DNA from: Haplosporangium gracile | Taxonomy: Eukaryota > Mortierellomycota > Mortierellomycetes > Mortierellales > Mortierellaceae | Length of the DNA stretch: 64,000 bases | Reading direction: 5' to 3' | NCBI GenBank assembly: GCA_015499985.1 | Contig: JAAAUF010000029.1 | Location: 32,984-96,983, forward strand | Notes under the pieces: generated by a model | The model's database searches: none | What the model was told of the DNA's origin: nothing | The model's input: only the letters and a program-made list of their open reading frames with translations | Shown here: piece by piece, positions 24,391-36,314 of the stretch | How the letters are laid out: every line of letters begins with the position of its first letter | How positions within the stretch are numbered: the stretch's first letter is position 1 | Translations under genes and position numbers: made by a program

Positions 24391-26843
24391 GATGTGCAAT
24401 GGGTTCTCTCGCTCCTCTCACATAAAAAGCAATATTTTCTCTATCCCGTTAGTCCGTACCCCTCTTGTGATCCCTTCTTCCCATTCAGACTTTCCTTTCC
24501 CCCGTTCATTTCAGTTCATTTTTACATGTGGTGAAACATTTTGTCGGAAGCACGGTATAGAAAACCATTGACTTCATAGTAGTCATAAAAGGGTAAAGGA
24601 ACAAAAGAATAATAAAAGCACGGTGTGTATTTTCCGCGTTTCTTTTCCTTGGAATTTTTTATTTCTAGCTCCGTGTAGCACTTCCTATTTCTCACTTGGT
24701 ACTCTTTTTCCCTTTCCCTTTCCCTTCCTTTGCGTCGTACTTTTCTTGCTCTCTCTCTCTCTTTCTTCTACTTTCTTTTGTGCAGCAAGTAACCTCCCTC
24801 TCCGCGCGCTTTCCGCTGGTCTGGACTCGCTCCGTGCCAATATTTTGTTGATGCTGCATTAACAAAAGAGAACACTAACAACAACATCCTCTTACCCTCT
24901 TACCCTTTTACCCCCGAGAATGTTTACGCAAAGAAAAGAAAAAGAGAGAAAAGAGTAAATAATGTGCATGAACTGCATTGAATTAGATTGGACTCCCTCT
25001 CACTTTTTTCTTCTCCTTTTTGTTCATTCGTTTGGCCGTGCATGGATGGATGGGCGACTTGCGTTTTGTTGTCATTGTTGTTGTGATTGCTGTCGTTCAA
25101 TGGGAGTCGACACAAAAGGAGAATTGGTCCCGACGTTGTGTGTCTTGGCTCGAGGGTATGCATGTCCTGCGTCACCTCCATTGGACGAAAAGGAAAAAAA
25201 AAGAATGCGACCACCAAAAATTTTGTGTGCTTGTTTGTTCAGGCACCCTACATAGGGGGGCATGCATCAAACAAAAGAAGAAAGGAGAGAACGCACTGTG
25301 GTAATGGAGAGTAGAAGAAAAAGATAACACACAAGGATGTGCCACCTTCCTTTCTGCCCTCTCCTCCCTTCTCTCCCGTGTGTCTTGTCTGTCGTTTTGT
25401 CCTTTCCGTCGATCCCAAAAACAGAAAAGGGGATCATCTATCTGGCGGAAGTACTCTTTTGCTTTTCTCTTGGTGTACTGCGTCAGTTTGCCTGCCTTGT
25501 ACCTTGTTTAATTGGAGGGAGGGGGGGACTTTTCCCTCCTTTCTTTTTTGACAATTCAGCCTAAACGGAATGAATGACACGAACAAAATAACAAAAAAAG
25601 GAATGTGAATGGAAATACGTGACAAAAAAAATCAACGCAATACGCCTGTGCCGCTTGTTTGTCTTTCCACTCCCAATCTTGTAGTTTTTTTTTAGCTCCC
25701 TGTATACTAAAAAGGAAGAGAAGGGAAAGGAGGGGAAGAAAAAGGTGTAGTGACCAACCAATCAACCAGCCAACCATCCTGTTACCCCCGTCCTTCAAAA
25801 AATGCGTTGATATCAGTTCCCTCTGCTTTCTCTCTTACTCCCGCCCGCCGCCCTTCCCCTCGCTTTTTTTTGAGTATTGTGGTTTTCTTTTCGTCGTAGT
25901 TACTCTTCTTTTTTTTTATGATGTTTTGCTTGTCCCCGCTACACTTTTTATGCTTCTCTGTTTCTTCTCTATCCTCCCCTCTCTCTCATTGCCTCTTTGT
26001 GCAACCCTTCCTCTCCCCTTTCTGATGACCGTTTTTGATGCATTCCACAGAAAACACAAAGGAAAGGTTACGAAGAGAAGGAACAGAAGACGGAATAAAA
26101 AACCATTCGTCATTCTCATCGCCAGTCAGTTTAGGTCTGTTATATTCTGCTCTGTTGTTGTAAGGGCCTAACCACCCGCCTTGCTATTCCACTTCTTTCC
26201 TCCCTTCGCGTTGTGTGTCTTTGTGGGTGATTGATTTACATGGATAATGGACATTGTCGTTGTTTGTTGTTGATTCGCCCTTTTCATTGAGGATCTTGTT
26301 ACTGCAAACCTTTTGGTTATCCTCTTTTCTTTTTTTTCTCGTTCGGCACGACGTGATGTCGGCTTTTTTCTTACTTCCCAGCTTGTTAGATCGAAATAAG
26401 CGTTACGTGCGTTGTTGTCTCTTATCATTGTTTGCCGAGAGTGTGCCCGAGATAGATGGAATCGCCGAAATAGTTAGAATGCTCGAGCCAAAAAAAAAAA
26501 AAAATCTCGAGCGAAGAGAAGAATTTGTCTGTTCATGCCGATGTATGCAAAATAAATATAAAAATAAAGATAAATTTGAGTGCATGCAAAGAATGGGGGC
26601 AAGAGGGGGTTGCAGAAGCGATTTTTTTTTCTCTCGTACAAAGTGTTGCATCCGATGCACGAAAGAATCAGGCAAAGCGACGGGGGTTATATGTGGTATG
26701 TGGTACGTATGTATGTATCTCAAAGCGCAAACAAATGTTGCATGGAGCAATCAAATTAGTGATCAATGATGGTGGTAGTGATGAGAGAATCGAGGAAATA
26801 ATCCAATGAGCGCGTTGTTGTGTTGATTACTGATTACTGATTG

Positions 26844-26906
26844 GATCAGAGACGCGTCGCAGTCACTCGTCGCGTCTGGGGTGGTCGTGATCCCTCATCT
26901 CTGATC
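26844..26906. repeat. Nested inverted repeats
   Basis: GATCAGAGA at 26844-26852 pairs perfectly with TCTCTGATC at 26898-26906, and AGACGCG at 26850-26856 pairs with CGCGTCT at 26871-26877. The two helices share three bases, so they are alternatives or a nested fold. The sequence is GC-richer than its surroundings. Confidence 0.7.
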
Positions 26907-28476
26907 GTGATTGATCAAATTGCCTTTTGAAACTCTTTTGACATCAAACAAAAATGGCTCAGACAATTTACACGCCCCTGCGTTGGGAACCGTACTGAGC
27001 AAACAGCAGCAGAGCAGCCCGATAGTAACGTATAGATTATGGATATCCATCTCACCAGGGAGTATTGAGAGCAAAAGTGAGGAGAGAGTCAAGGAGCGAA
27101 CGAGGAATACATCCTATCGTTCTTTGGGCTCCCTGGTTTATGTGGCAATCATGTACGATGAACAAAAAAGGGTTCTCGTCGCCCTTGATAAAAATACACG
27201 GCTATTGTTATTATGCTTCTTTGTTGTTTTTGCAATGTTGCTGCTGATATTTATGCTTCATGCTTCCTGCAAAGTATATGTATGTGTCGTCCTTTCGGTC
27301 TCATTGATGGATACCTACTGCTGCCGGCTGATGCCTCTTTGAGGCAATGTTGTACATGTTGTTTCTTTTTCGCGCGCGTGCAATATTTTTTTGTCATGCC
27401 CCTCTCTGTTGGTTGGTTCTTCATATCGCCGTTTATCTCGTACTTTCGTCTTGCTTGTTTGCACACCAGGCTGTCTGTCGCTTCGCCCGTCTTGTTGTGC
27501 CTTTGTTGTGCCTTTGTTGTTTATTCTGCTTCCCTCTCTTTTCTTCCCTCCCTCCCTTCGTTACCACTCCCTCTGTTTGTGGACTTTTTTTCTTCATCAT
27601 TGCGCTTATGCTTGTCTAGATGCATGTGTTCCATTGCATAGCAGCTGGCCTTGCCTTTTCCTTCCCTTCAGTCTTTTGTGTTCCGATGGTCGTCTTCTTG
27701 CATGATGGGCCAAGAATGTTGCTCTTGCTTTTTTGTTGTTGTTGTTGTTGATGTCAGCAATAAGCAAAGTCAAGAGAGAAGGAAAAAAAAAAGAAAGGGT
27801 ACCTCCAATCACCAGCAAACACCCAAGTGCGCGCGTAAAAACTAGCCCAATGAGAAAAGAAATACTAATGGACGATTGACAAAAAATAGATAGACATGCG
27901 GCGAGGGAAAAGAAAAAAGAAGCGCAATGACCAAAGCCAGATGCAGGATGCAGGCAAAGCAGCAGCAGCAGCTAGCTGAAGAAAAAGCAGCCCGTTCCCT
28001 TTGTGTGATTGCCGGTGTTTTTTTTATTTGTCTCTTTGGAGCATCACCCCTTTCTTTTAGGCGGGATGTCTTTCTGTGTGTGTGTGTGTATGTGTGTTTT
28101 GCTGTACTTACTTTACGTTTCTAACATATTCGCAGGTTTACAAAGGGCACGAAAAGAGTAACCACCACACAACGCGTGTGCATTAATCCGCGGTGCTTTT
28201 CTTCTCGTAACTTCCCGTTTCTAGAAAAAAAAAAATGCCACTCATGTTCAAAATACGCACGAAGAAAGGAAAAAGAAAAAGAGCGAATGAAATAACTATA
28301 AAAAGAAATATAGAAAATGAAATAGAGTTGCCTTAGTCCAGTCATCCATTGCTCTAGGTTATTTGTCCATTTCTCTCCCTTTTTCTGTTTTCATGGCGCA
28401 TTTCAATCTGCCCCGACAACGCGGCTTGCATCCTTTGGCTTGCTTTGTTTCTTTGTCCATTTATCCATCTGTTCTG

Positions 28477-28477
<1 letters not shown>

Positions 28478-28506
<29 letters not shown>
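28478..28506. repeat. CT dinucleotide microsatellite
   Basis: Uninterrupted (CT)n followed by interrupted CTGT and CTAT units. Confidence 0.9.
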
Positions 28507-28513
<7 letters not shown>

Positions 28514-30025
28514 GTCTCTCTGTCTGTCTATCTGTCGTTTATATTTTTTCTTTTGTTTTCTGCGTGTTGATATGTGCTTGCCCCTGATTTCTTTTTTTTT
28601 TCCTCCTATATCTGTCCCTCTGTCTCTCTGTTCTGGCCCATTGCGCTGTATCTCGTTTTGTTATCCTCTTTCTGTGAGAACCAAACGAGGAAAAAAAAAG
28701 GGAGCCAGAAAAAAGAGAGAGGCAGAGGGAATAGACAGAAATAAACGAAAAAGGGAGGCGAACATGAGGGTAAACTAGGTGCAACAACAAGCAACAGATG
28801 CATAGAATCTAGCCTTCGGTTATTTGTTTGTTCGTTATCTCAGAATAGGACAGACTAGAACAGTGAGAAGAAAGGGTTGCACGTTGCTCTTGAGAACAAA
28901 AAAAAAGATGAGAAGTAAGTGCGGGGGGTAAGAGACAAATAAAAAAGAAGAGCAAGAGAAAAAGAGCGAGGGAAGAGAGAAGAGAGGAAGAGAGAGGGAG
29001 AGAAAGCACGGCATTCAGTCTCCACCGAGCGAGTCCATGGCCAATGGCATCCCTCTGAAGGAACCCAAGGCAATGCTTCTTACCCTCGACACCCTTGTGT
29101 CTGTTTGTTTGCAATATACCCTTGTTTGTTATTCTATTTTGATGCTCATTGTATTGCTCAGTTGTGTCCGTCCTCATGCTCATACACCTATCCCATGTCG
29201 ATGGCTTCTTTTTTTCCTTTTTACGAAATAAAAAAAAAAATGGCAGTGGTGGCCTTTAGTTGTTTAGTTGTTCAAAATGCTTTGCCTACACCCATATATA
29301 CCCTATTGCCCATCAATCTATTGCCCAATGCCCACTAACATTTGACTCCATTCAGTACTGTCATTGCTTACCTCCAACTCTTAGCATTAGTATTTCCTTA
29401 TCAACACTCATAAACTCGCAGGCTTCTTCCTCCACACCTATCCATTCATCGTCGACATGTTCCCATAGATCTATGCTTATACTCAATGACAAACTGTCGA
29501 TACATTCACATATCGCAGCACACCTCCTTCTCTCATAAAAAAATCCTCTCCCCCTTCCCTTTCCTTTTTTTTTCTTTCCGTTCATCCCCCCTTTTCTCTC
29601 CTTTCGTTTTCTCTCTTTTCTCTCTTTTGTTCTTCATTCTCGCGCGCATTCGCTTCTCTCTCTCTTCTTGTACGTACATCTGGCTATTCAGTTGTCAGTC
29701 TCCATTCACCCACCCACTGACCCCCGCAGCTCAATTCGATTTGATTCAATTCGATTCGCTATTCACTCTTCTTTCGTCTTCTGCCTCTCTTCCTCACCCC
29801 CTCTTTTTTTGCTTTCTTTTACTTCCCTCTAGTTCACTTGTTCACATTGACATCTACATTACTCAAACTACGTCCGAAGCGGCTCTCCGTTCCAACCCCG
29901 GCTCTACATTTCCTCTCGCGTTTCTGATCCAGGTTCCCCTCCTCATTTTTTCTCGCCTTCACTTCTCCTTGCAAACTGACATCTTTTCAACTGCTTCGTG
30001 CAAGAACAGAAAACGTCTTTCTCTA

Positions 30026-30026
<1 letters not shown>

Positions 30027-30054
<28 letters not shown>
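30027..30054. repeat. CTGT tetranucleotide microsatellite, seven copies
   Basis: Seven perfect CTGT units, flanked by CT-rich sequence in the pyrimidine-rich approach to the zinc-finger gene. Confidence 0.95.
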
Positions 30055-30064
<10 letters not shown>

Positions 30065-32520
30065 TGCTCTCTTGCTCTCGTCCTATCGTCCTCCTGCTCC
30101 CTCAATCTCTTACAAATCCAGGTCCCACATCCTATCCCGTTCTCGTCCAACCAACCAGTCAACCAGTCAACCAGCCATTGAGCCAACCCAACCCACCCAG
30201 CATCCAGATCCTATTGACCCCGTCGATCAAGAAAAACAACAGTACGACCCATCCAAGAAAACCACCAACCCTTCTTTCCTTCCTTTGTAACTCGTGTAAG
30301 CACATAAGCATCATCATACCTTTGCTTTCTTGTTAATATCGCCACTCTTTTATCTCCCCGTTTACCCCTCTTCTGTCTCCATCGCAAGAGTAAGTGGTGT
30401 ATAAGAACATATTCAATTACGAAAACGAGAAACTTTTTACTCGAGGACATTATTTAAGCTAGTACTTTTATCTCTCTTCCTTTTCAACCATTGTCTTCTT
30501 TCCTTCTTTCTTTCTTCTTTCGTTCTTGCTTTTTTTCTCTTCTTCCCTCATTCATTTTATTCCTTCTTCACTCGACACTGTTTGCTCTCTTCTTCCTATT
30601 ATTCTCTTCTTTCTCTTCTACTTCTTCACCTCTCTTTCCCCTTCATCCTTGTCCTTGCTCCCTTGCACCTCATTATACATATTCCTTCCCTGCACCCCTC
30701 CCGTCCCCTTCAATTTCTTCCTTCTTTCTTTCACCACCATCACCTCCTCGCCTTCTGCCGGTTTCTCTTCTGAGCCCCTCCTGTCGATTTCGAGTGCGAC
30801 GATTACTATTGTTACTCCTACGACGCGCTTCCTGTGAGTTTGTACCCCCATTCCACAAACCATGTTCCGTTTATTTTTCTCCTTCCTCCTTTTTTGAATC
30901 GAGTACTATTTGTTTTTGTCCTCCTCGAACATTCGCTGCTGGTAACTGTCTCTTGATTACCTACGTGAAGAAGAATGCAACGCCCTTTTTTTATTTTTTC
31001 TCTTTCTACGCCCTTCGAACAACCATCAGCGAAAACAAAGAAGCGGGCCTGAGAGCTGCCCTAAGATCTCCGCCTCGTTTTTAACTTTTATGAACTCAGT
31101 TCCATTAAGCCGAGGCACTGGGCATTACGCTTGGTATTTTTTTTTCTTTCACTCTATTTTCGCGAGTTCTCCTCATTTCTTAATTAGCGTCAAAGGCACG
31201 CAAAAGAACAACATGAGTAATAACAACAAAAGATACACGCCCTATTCTTCCTATTATTTCATCTCTAAACAAGCTCATCCCCCCTTTTACAACCTAAGAA
31301 AAGACAGCGCGGCTTAGGGACAATCCGTGGGCATCGATTATTATGACTTTATCGACAGTTCTCTTTTTTTCTTTTCACTTTTACTCGTTTTTTTTTCTTT
31401 CTTCGCACTCATTTTCCCCCAAAGAGGATGCTATGCCAGCACCATATCTGTGCACAGGGCGTTTTTTTCTCTTCTTTGACAACATGATATTGACAATGAT
31501 GGCGATTGTTTTTTTTTTGGTTTTCTTTTCCTATCCTTTGTTCTTGCTATCTCCACTGTGTGCTTGTTTGCCTTGAGAAGGGAAACCACCCTTGGCACAG
31601 CCTTTTTTCGTATCCCGCCCATCCCATGGTCATTGCCATTGTGTCTCTCAATGGTTTATTTTTTCCTTCCTCCCCCCCCATTTTATCATTGCATTGTAAC
31701 TTTCCCGCAAACCACTGCACTGTCCACCCTTGCGTACTTTGCTCTCTTGTTTAATGTTTTGTGTGCTTGTTTGATTGTTTATTTTACCCCCGCTCTCTTC
31801 TCTCTTCCTTGCTCTGAATGATTTCATATTGTGCGTGCATACACTATCGATGAATGAATGAGTGGATGGTGCGCAACCAACCAAGAAGAAGAAAAAAAGA
31901 ACGTCTTGTTGTCCAATTTAACACTAACACCCCTTGTATGTCCTGTCGTAATCTACGTTTCATGATATCCTTCCTAGCACCATTCATTGCTCGGATACCT
32001 TTTTCTCTTTTTATCCCACAAGACCCTCTTTTTTTTTTTCTTTAAATCTTTCCTTCTTTCCTTCCCTTCTCTCTTCTTTTTCTCTCTTCCTTCCGTCTCT
32101 TGCTCAACTCGACTCGCCTTTTCAATCCAAACGTAACTCGATTCATCGCCACCAATCACTCTCACTCCTTTGTTCTTATCTTTCCCGCCTCGACCCCATC
32201 CATCTACATCCATCCAGCAGGACACCCATAGCCTTGTCGTATAAGCATGGCCGAAAGCACTGGTAACCACCCTCTTGGTTTATTGGTGCAACCTTGCACA
32301 CAACTATCACATGTGATCTTTCCGATATATTTATTATCCTTAAAGTACAATGGGCACACAGACACTAACTAATGCATGAAATTCTGCCTTTTTTGTTATC
32401 GATAACACATAAATCAACACACACGCATCCACTCTCTTTCTTTCTTTTTTTGCCTTTCTTTCTTTTCCTTTCCTTTCCTTTGGTCTCCTTTCGATAGTTA
32501 TCGTTGAGTGTAACTCCTCC

Positions 32521-34686
32521 ATGGACGCGACCACTGAGAACAACCAAAATAATGCGCACTGCGGTGACAACTATACCAACGAAGCAGGTCACTACCCCAC
32601 ATCTCCCATGGAAGATATCAAGCAAGAAGATATGTCCAAGGCCCCACCTATGCCCCTGATCTCCTCTACTCCCAAGCAAAGGCCTACTCCTCTCAAAGGC
32701 AGCAAGAGCAGCAACATGCTCCGCTCCACCACTGCCCCTCATCCTCTTTCCCTCTCATCTAGCCACAGCTCCCTGCATCACTTCCAGACCTCCGGCAGCA
32801 CCATGTACACAACAGCACCCGCCTCGGCCGGATTCACCAGCACAAGCAGCAGCAGCAGCTCCATCTTTACACCCAATACACCCGTCGGCCCCCTCTCTGC
32901 ACCCTCTTCGCCCTCCTTCCCCAACCCGACCGCTTCTGGATCCGCTGTCCCCTCTTCCTTTATGGTGATGCATGGTCACAACACCAGCCTGTACGAGCCA
33001 TTTCGACGTAACTCTGTCCCTATCCTGACGGTCGACCAGGCAGAGCACAAGCGCAAGGCCTCTGAAGAAAAGCATATGCACCGACAAGGATCGTGGTCGT
33101 CCTTAACCTCAAACTCTCCCTCTTTGGTCGGTGGCCCTATGAGTGGATTGATTAGCTCTCAACCGCCCTCCGGTCTCCATCACATCGACGCCACCCACCT
33201 GGACCCTGCCACCATGCACTATTACCGGACACAGTTTTCCCAACAACATTCTCTGCAACAACAACAGCAGCAACTCAACCTGCAGCAACACGGCCTCAAC
33301 CAGGTGATGCCATCGTCCAATTCGTCTAACTGCCCCTCATCCATGCCCGATGGCTTCATGGCCGGCAGCCCCATGCACAGTAGTCACTCCAGCTCTGGAT
33401 CAAGCCACCACGGCAACACAACAGGTGCCATCCGCGGAAACAGTGCCAAGGTCAAGCGCAACAACTCGATCTGCTCGATAACATCGGTCTCCTCGACCGG
33501 CAGTGGTTCCAACAACAAACATCCATGCAAGTTCCAGAGCTGTGAGTGGAGTTTCAAGCGATTCGAGCATCTAAAGAGACATATGCTGGTTCATACAAAG
33601 GAACGCCCCTTCCAGTGCGATTTCGCCGGATGCAATAAGTCGTTCAGTCGCTCGGACAACTTTTCGGCTCATCTCCGTACTCATTCCAAGAAGGCCCTGG
33701 CCCACCGTCGCTATGATAGCCGTGGCCTCGAGACGGAAGGAAGCACCGGTATCAAGCAAGAGTCCCAGGATTCGTCACAGTCGCTTTCATCGTCGGCGGA
33801 GCATGGCTCTGGGGGTTTGGCTGGATTCATACCCCACCCATCTCTTCACCTACCCAACAGCTACAGCACCGGATCCATCAGTCAAGACGCGTCCGAGTAT
33901 GGTCGCGATTACTCGCCCCCACCTTCACCTGGTGGCACTTCCATGGGCCGTCCTTCCTCGGCGATGGGCACATCTTCGTCAATGAACGACGACGACTCGT
34001 TCGATATGATAGGTCACACTGGCTACTCGTTCGGCAACGGCTCGATGTATTCCTTGGACCCCCTGGACCATCTCAACAGCATGGTTCCCCGCTTTGATTC
34101 AATCCGTCTCGACCTCAAGTCAGTCAACCCTGGCGATATTCATAAGCAATACGACGATGGAAATCAGTCGGAGGTCCTGCTCTCGAGCTCGAACCCGAAC
34201 GGAGAGTCACCTCGTGCTTCGCCCATGCCCCAGTACGAGCACTTTTCATTCCCGTCGTCGATATCGACCCACTTTATGTCCATGATGCCCCCAGGATTCT
34301 CGGCTGACTCTGGCACCAACAACGTACAACAACAGCAGCACTCTCAGCATCCACACAGTACACATTACAGTGGTGGATTCAGTTCCGAGACCGATTTCAA
34401 GTCATTGCACTTTTCGCACGGTTCCCATGGTGCTGGTGGGGACCCTGACCTGCATTACTCGCCCTCGCCTCCCTCGAACGAGGACAGCTCGCATCTCCAC
34501 CACCCCCAGCCGTACCAGCACGCGTCGTATCAGTCCAAGGTCGCTGCCACGCCACAGATGCTTCACCATTCCAGTTATGGCTCCCTTCCTCCGCTGTCGA
34601 CGTCGGCCGCGTTGCCTCCTCACCCGTTGATGTCCATGTCTTCGTCCCTCACCGCTGGTCTCAATGAGATTGCATCCCGTAAATAG
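32521..34686 (+). CDS. C2H2 zinc-finger transcription factor, Msn2/Com2-like finger pair
   Basis: Intronless frame of 721 residues. Two adjacent fingers: Cys336, Cys341, His354, His358 and Cys366, Cys371, His384, His388. The linker is TKERPFQ, and helix residues are KRFEHLKRH and SRSDNFSAHLRTH. This pair resembles the fungal stress-type regulators (Msn2, Seb1, Com2) that read AGGGG-like sites, except that both fingers have a CX4C knuckle. The rest is disordered: Ser/Pro-rich at 55-150, Gln-rich at about 240-265, and Ser/His/Gly-rich after the fingers. The ATG follows a very long CT-rich leader. Nuclear localisation and stress or developmental control are inferred from the family; the binding site is not shown by the sequence. 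Confidence 0.88.
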   Translation: MDATTENNQNNAHCGDNYTNEAGHYPTSPMEDIKQEDMSKAPPMPLISSTPKQRPTPLKGSKSSNMLRSTTAPHPLSLSSSHSSLHHFQTSGSTMYTTAPASAGFTSTSSSSSSIFTPNTPVGPLSAPSSPSFPNPTASGSAVPSSFMVMHGHNTSLYEPFRRNSVPILTVDQAEHKRKASEEKHMHRQGSWSSLTSNSPSLVGGPMSGLISSQPPSGLHHIDATHLDPATMHYYRTQFSQQHSLQQQQQQLNLQQHGLNQVMPSSNSSNCPSSMPDGFMAGSPMHSSHSSSGSSHHGNTTGAIRGNSAKVKRNNSICSITSVSSTGSGSNNKHPCKFQSCEWSFKRFEHLKRHMLVHTKERPFQCDFAGCNKSFSRSDNFSAHLRTHSKKALAHRRYDSRGLETEGSTGIKQESQDSSQSLSSSAEHGSGGLAGFIPHPSLHLPNSYSTGSISQDASEYGRDYSPPPSPGGTSMGRPSSAMGTSSSMNDDDSFDMIGHTGYSFGNGSMYSLDPLDHLNSMVPRFDSIRLDLKSVNPGDIHKQYDDGNQSEVLLSSSNPNGESPRASPMPQYEHFSFPSSISTHFMSMMPPGFSADSGTNNVQQQQHSQHPHSTHYSGGFSSETDFKSLHFSHGSHGAGGDPDLHYSPSPPSNEDSSHLHHPQPYQHASYQSKVAATPQMLHHSSYGSLPPLSTSAALPPHPLMSMSSSLTAGLNEIASRK

Positions 34687-36314
34687 GATGGATGAAGGAT
34701 GGCCCACGTTCACCAATGGCAACGGGTAGTATAAAAAACCCCCACAACAATGTTCTTTTTTCCATCCACCTTCACCTTACTATGTAGTCTTTTGCTTGTA
34801 TGCCTTTATTCCTCTTCCACTTTGACCCATTACGCGTCTTGTCGCGCCTTTGCTCCCATCCTTTGTTTCTATTTCCTCTTTTCTCATCTCTTTCATGGCC
34901 ACCGCAAATCATACGACGTTGATTCAGCCTTTCTTCCTTTCCCTTTCTCACCCTGTCACGGTGTATATATATCTCTCCTTTATTCTTCCTTTTCTTCGTG
35001 TCAAAACTTTCAGCACTAGTCCTTTTTCTTTCCTTCGCCTTTGCCTCTGCTATAGACCCTTCTCCTTCCTACTTTGTTTTCTTCGTTTGCCTTTTTTTTC
35101 TGCTTCCCTATCCTTCCTTGCTTCAGTTGTTGTTCTCAGTAGACCTTTTTTTCTCTTTTCTTCCAACTTGCCCTTTACCCTTTGCTCTTTTTTTTTTCGC
35201 GCTTTGCTGTTTGTGCACATAGAATTTTTTTTCGCTCTTTCTTTCAGTCCTTTATTTCGATAATAAACAAACCCAAACAAAAATAAGGTGCGCGATGTGT
35301 ATTTATGGCGAGACAAAAGGGTTGTGGAGAGGGAGCGGAAATACTTTGACGAGGGCTTGTTAGTTGTTTACATCTGATCTCAATGACAACCTTCACAGCC
35401 CTCCAAGACCACCTGAACGAGAATACAACAACAAAAGTAACCGCCGACATGTCTGTTGACAATTGACCAGGAAGCGTGAGAAAAAAAGTTGTCTTTTCTT
35501 TTTTCTCAGAGAACGATAGAATAATGGTTTTGGTCGATCTTTATTCCATCGCTCTGTTCCCTGCGAAAGGCGGAAAGCGCTATCAGCCCCTTGAGCTACT
35601 TGACTGGGCAAAGGGTGAGAGTGAGAGTACGACTAAATTGGTCCAGGGAAGTGTGAGCGAGAGGGGGGGAGGGGGTGTGTTGAATGGAAAGGAAAGGAAA
35701 GAAAGGGACAAGAGAGTGCACGGGTTAGGAGGAGGCAATCCTAGTCCACTTTGACTTAGGAACGAGTTTAGTTTGTGTGAGTCTAGATCCCCTCTTGTTG
35801 TTCTCCATGTTATCAAGGGTCGATCTCAAAATATGTTAACAATTGAAATAGTGCAAAGCGTGAAGTGTGAGTGGATCGTGATACAATCGAGTTGGCCATC
35901 TTTTTGTTCACTTCCCTTGGCCTTGTCCCCAGCCCGCCCCCTTGACCCTTTTGAGCCAGCAGGAAAGACACTTCCCCCCCCTTCTTGCGCCTCTACTTTT
36001 ACCTTCTCATTTGTTTCTTTTGTCATTTTCTTCTTCTTCTTCCACACTCCTACGTCAAAGACAACAACACTCTCCTCTCATAATCCCCTCGCACTCTTTC
36101 TTGGTAAGTTCATCTCAGTTGCATCTCATCACTCCCAGTGTCATGTACACGACTGTGAATTGTGCATCTCGCAAGCACGCGAACACATCAACTTCTCTTG
36201 TCATTCGCATTCCTAATGTCGTCCATCATGTTATTACTTTTCGAGGACTCCAAACACTTACCACCTTTTTTTTTGCTCCGCCTTGTTCATTTTGTTAGAA
36301 AGCAAAAAAGAAAA
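34687..36314. other. Spacer between the zinc-finger gene and acetyl-CoA synthetase
   Basis: Pyrimidine-rich on plus at 34740-35260, mixed at 35280-35900, then CT-rich leader sequence at 35930-36300 immediately before the acs start codon. No further gene is supported. Confidence 0.6.

Larger units (their letters stand above)
20984..32520. other. 11.5 kb gene-free region upstream of the C2H2 regulator
   Basis: Purine-rich on plus at 20990-21680 (leader of the minus-strand gene), then increasingly pyrimidine-rich on plus, most strongly at 29480-32500 just before the zinc-finger gene. Open frames translate to Ser/Leu/Phe/Cys text and are not credible. A poly-T tract followed by TTTTGCAG (22003-22028) looks like a splice acceptor for a transcript divergent from the 20983 start. 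A short minus-strand piece ending at 22990 (DEMKRAVLLLNAKSSLA, after an acceptor-like TTTTCAG) could be a terminal exon, but I could not link it to others. Inverted repeats at 23771-23864 and 26844-26906 are listed separately. Confidence 0.55.

Noticed and set aside
29486..31084. Long Ser/Leu/Phe-rich plus-strand frames
   Set aside because: They arise from pyrimidine-rich spacer; no domain or conserved composition is seen.
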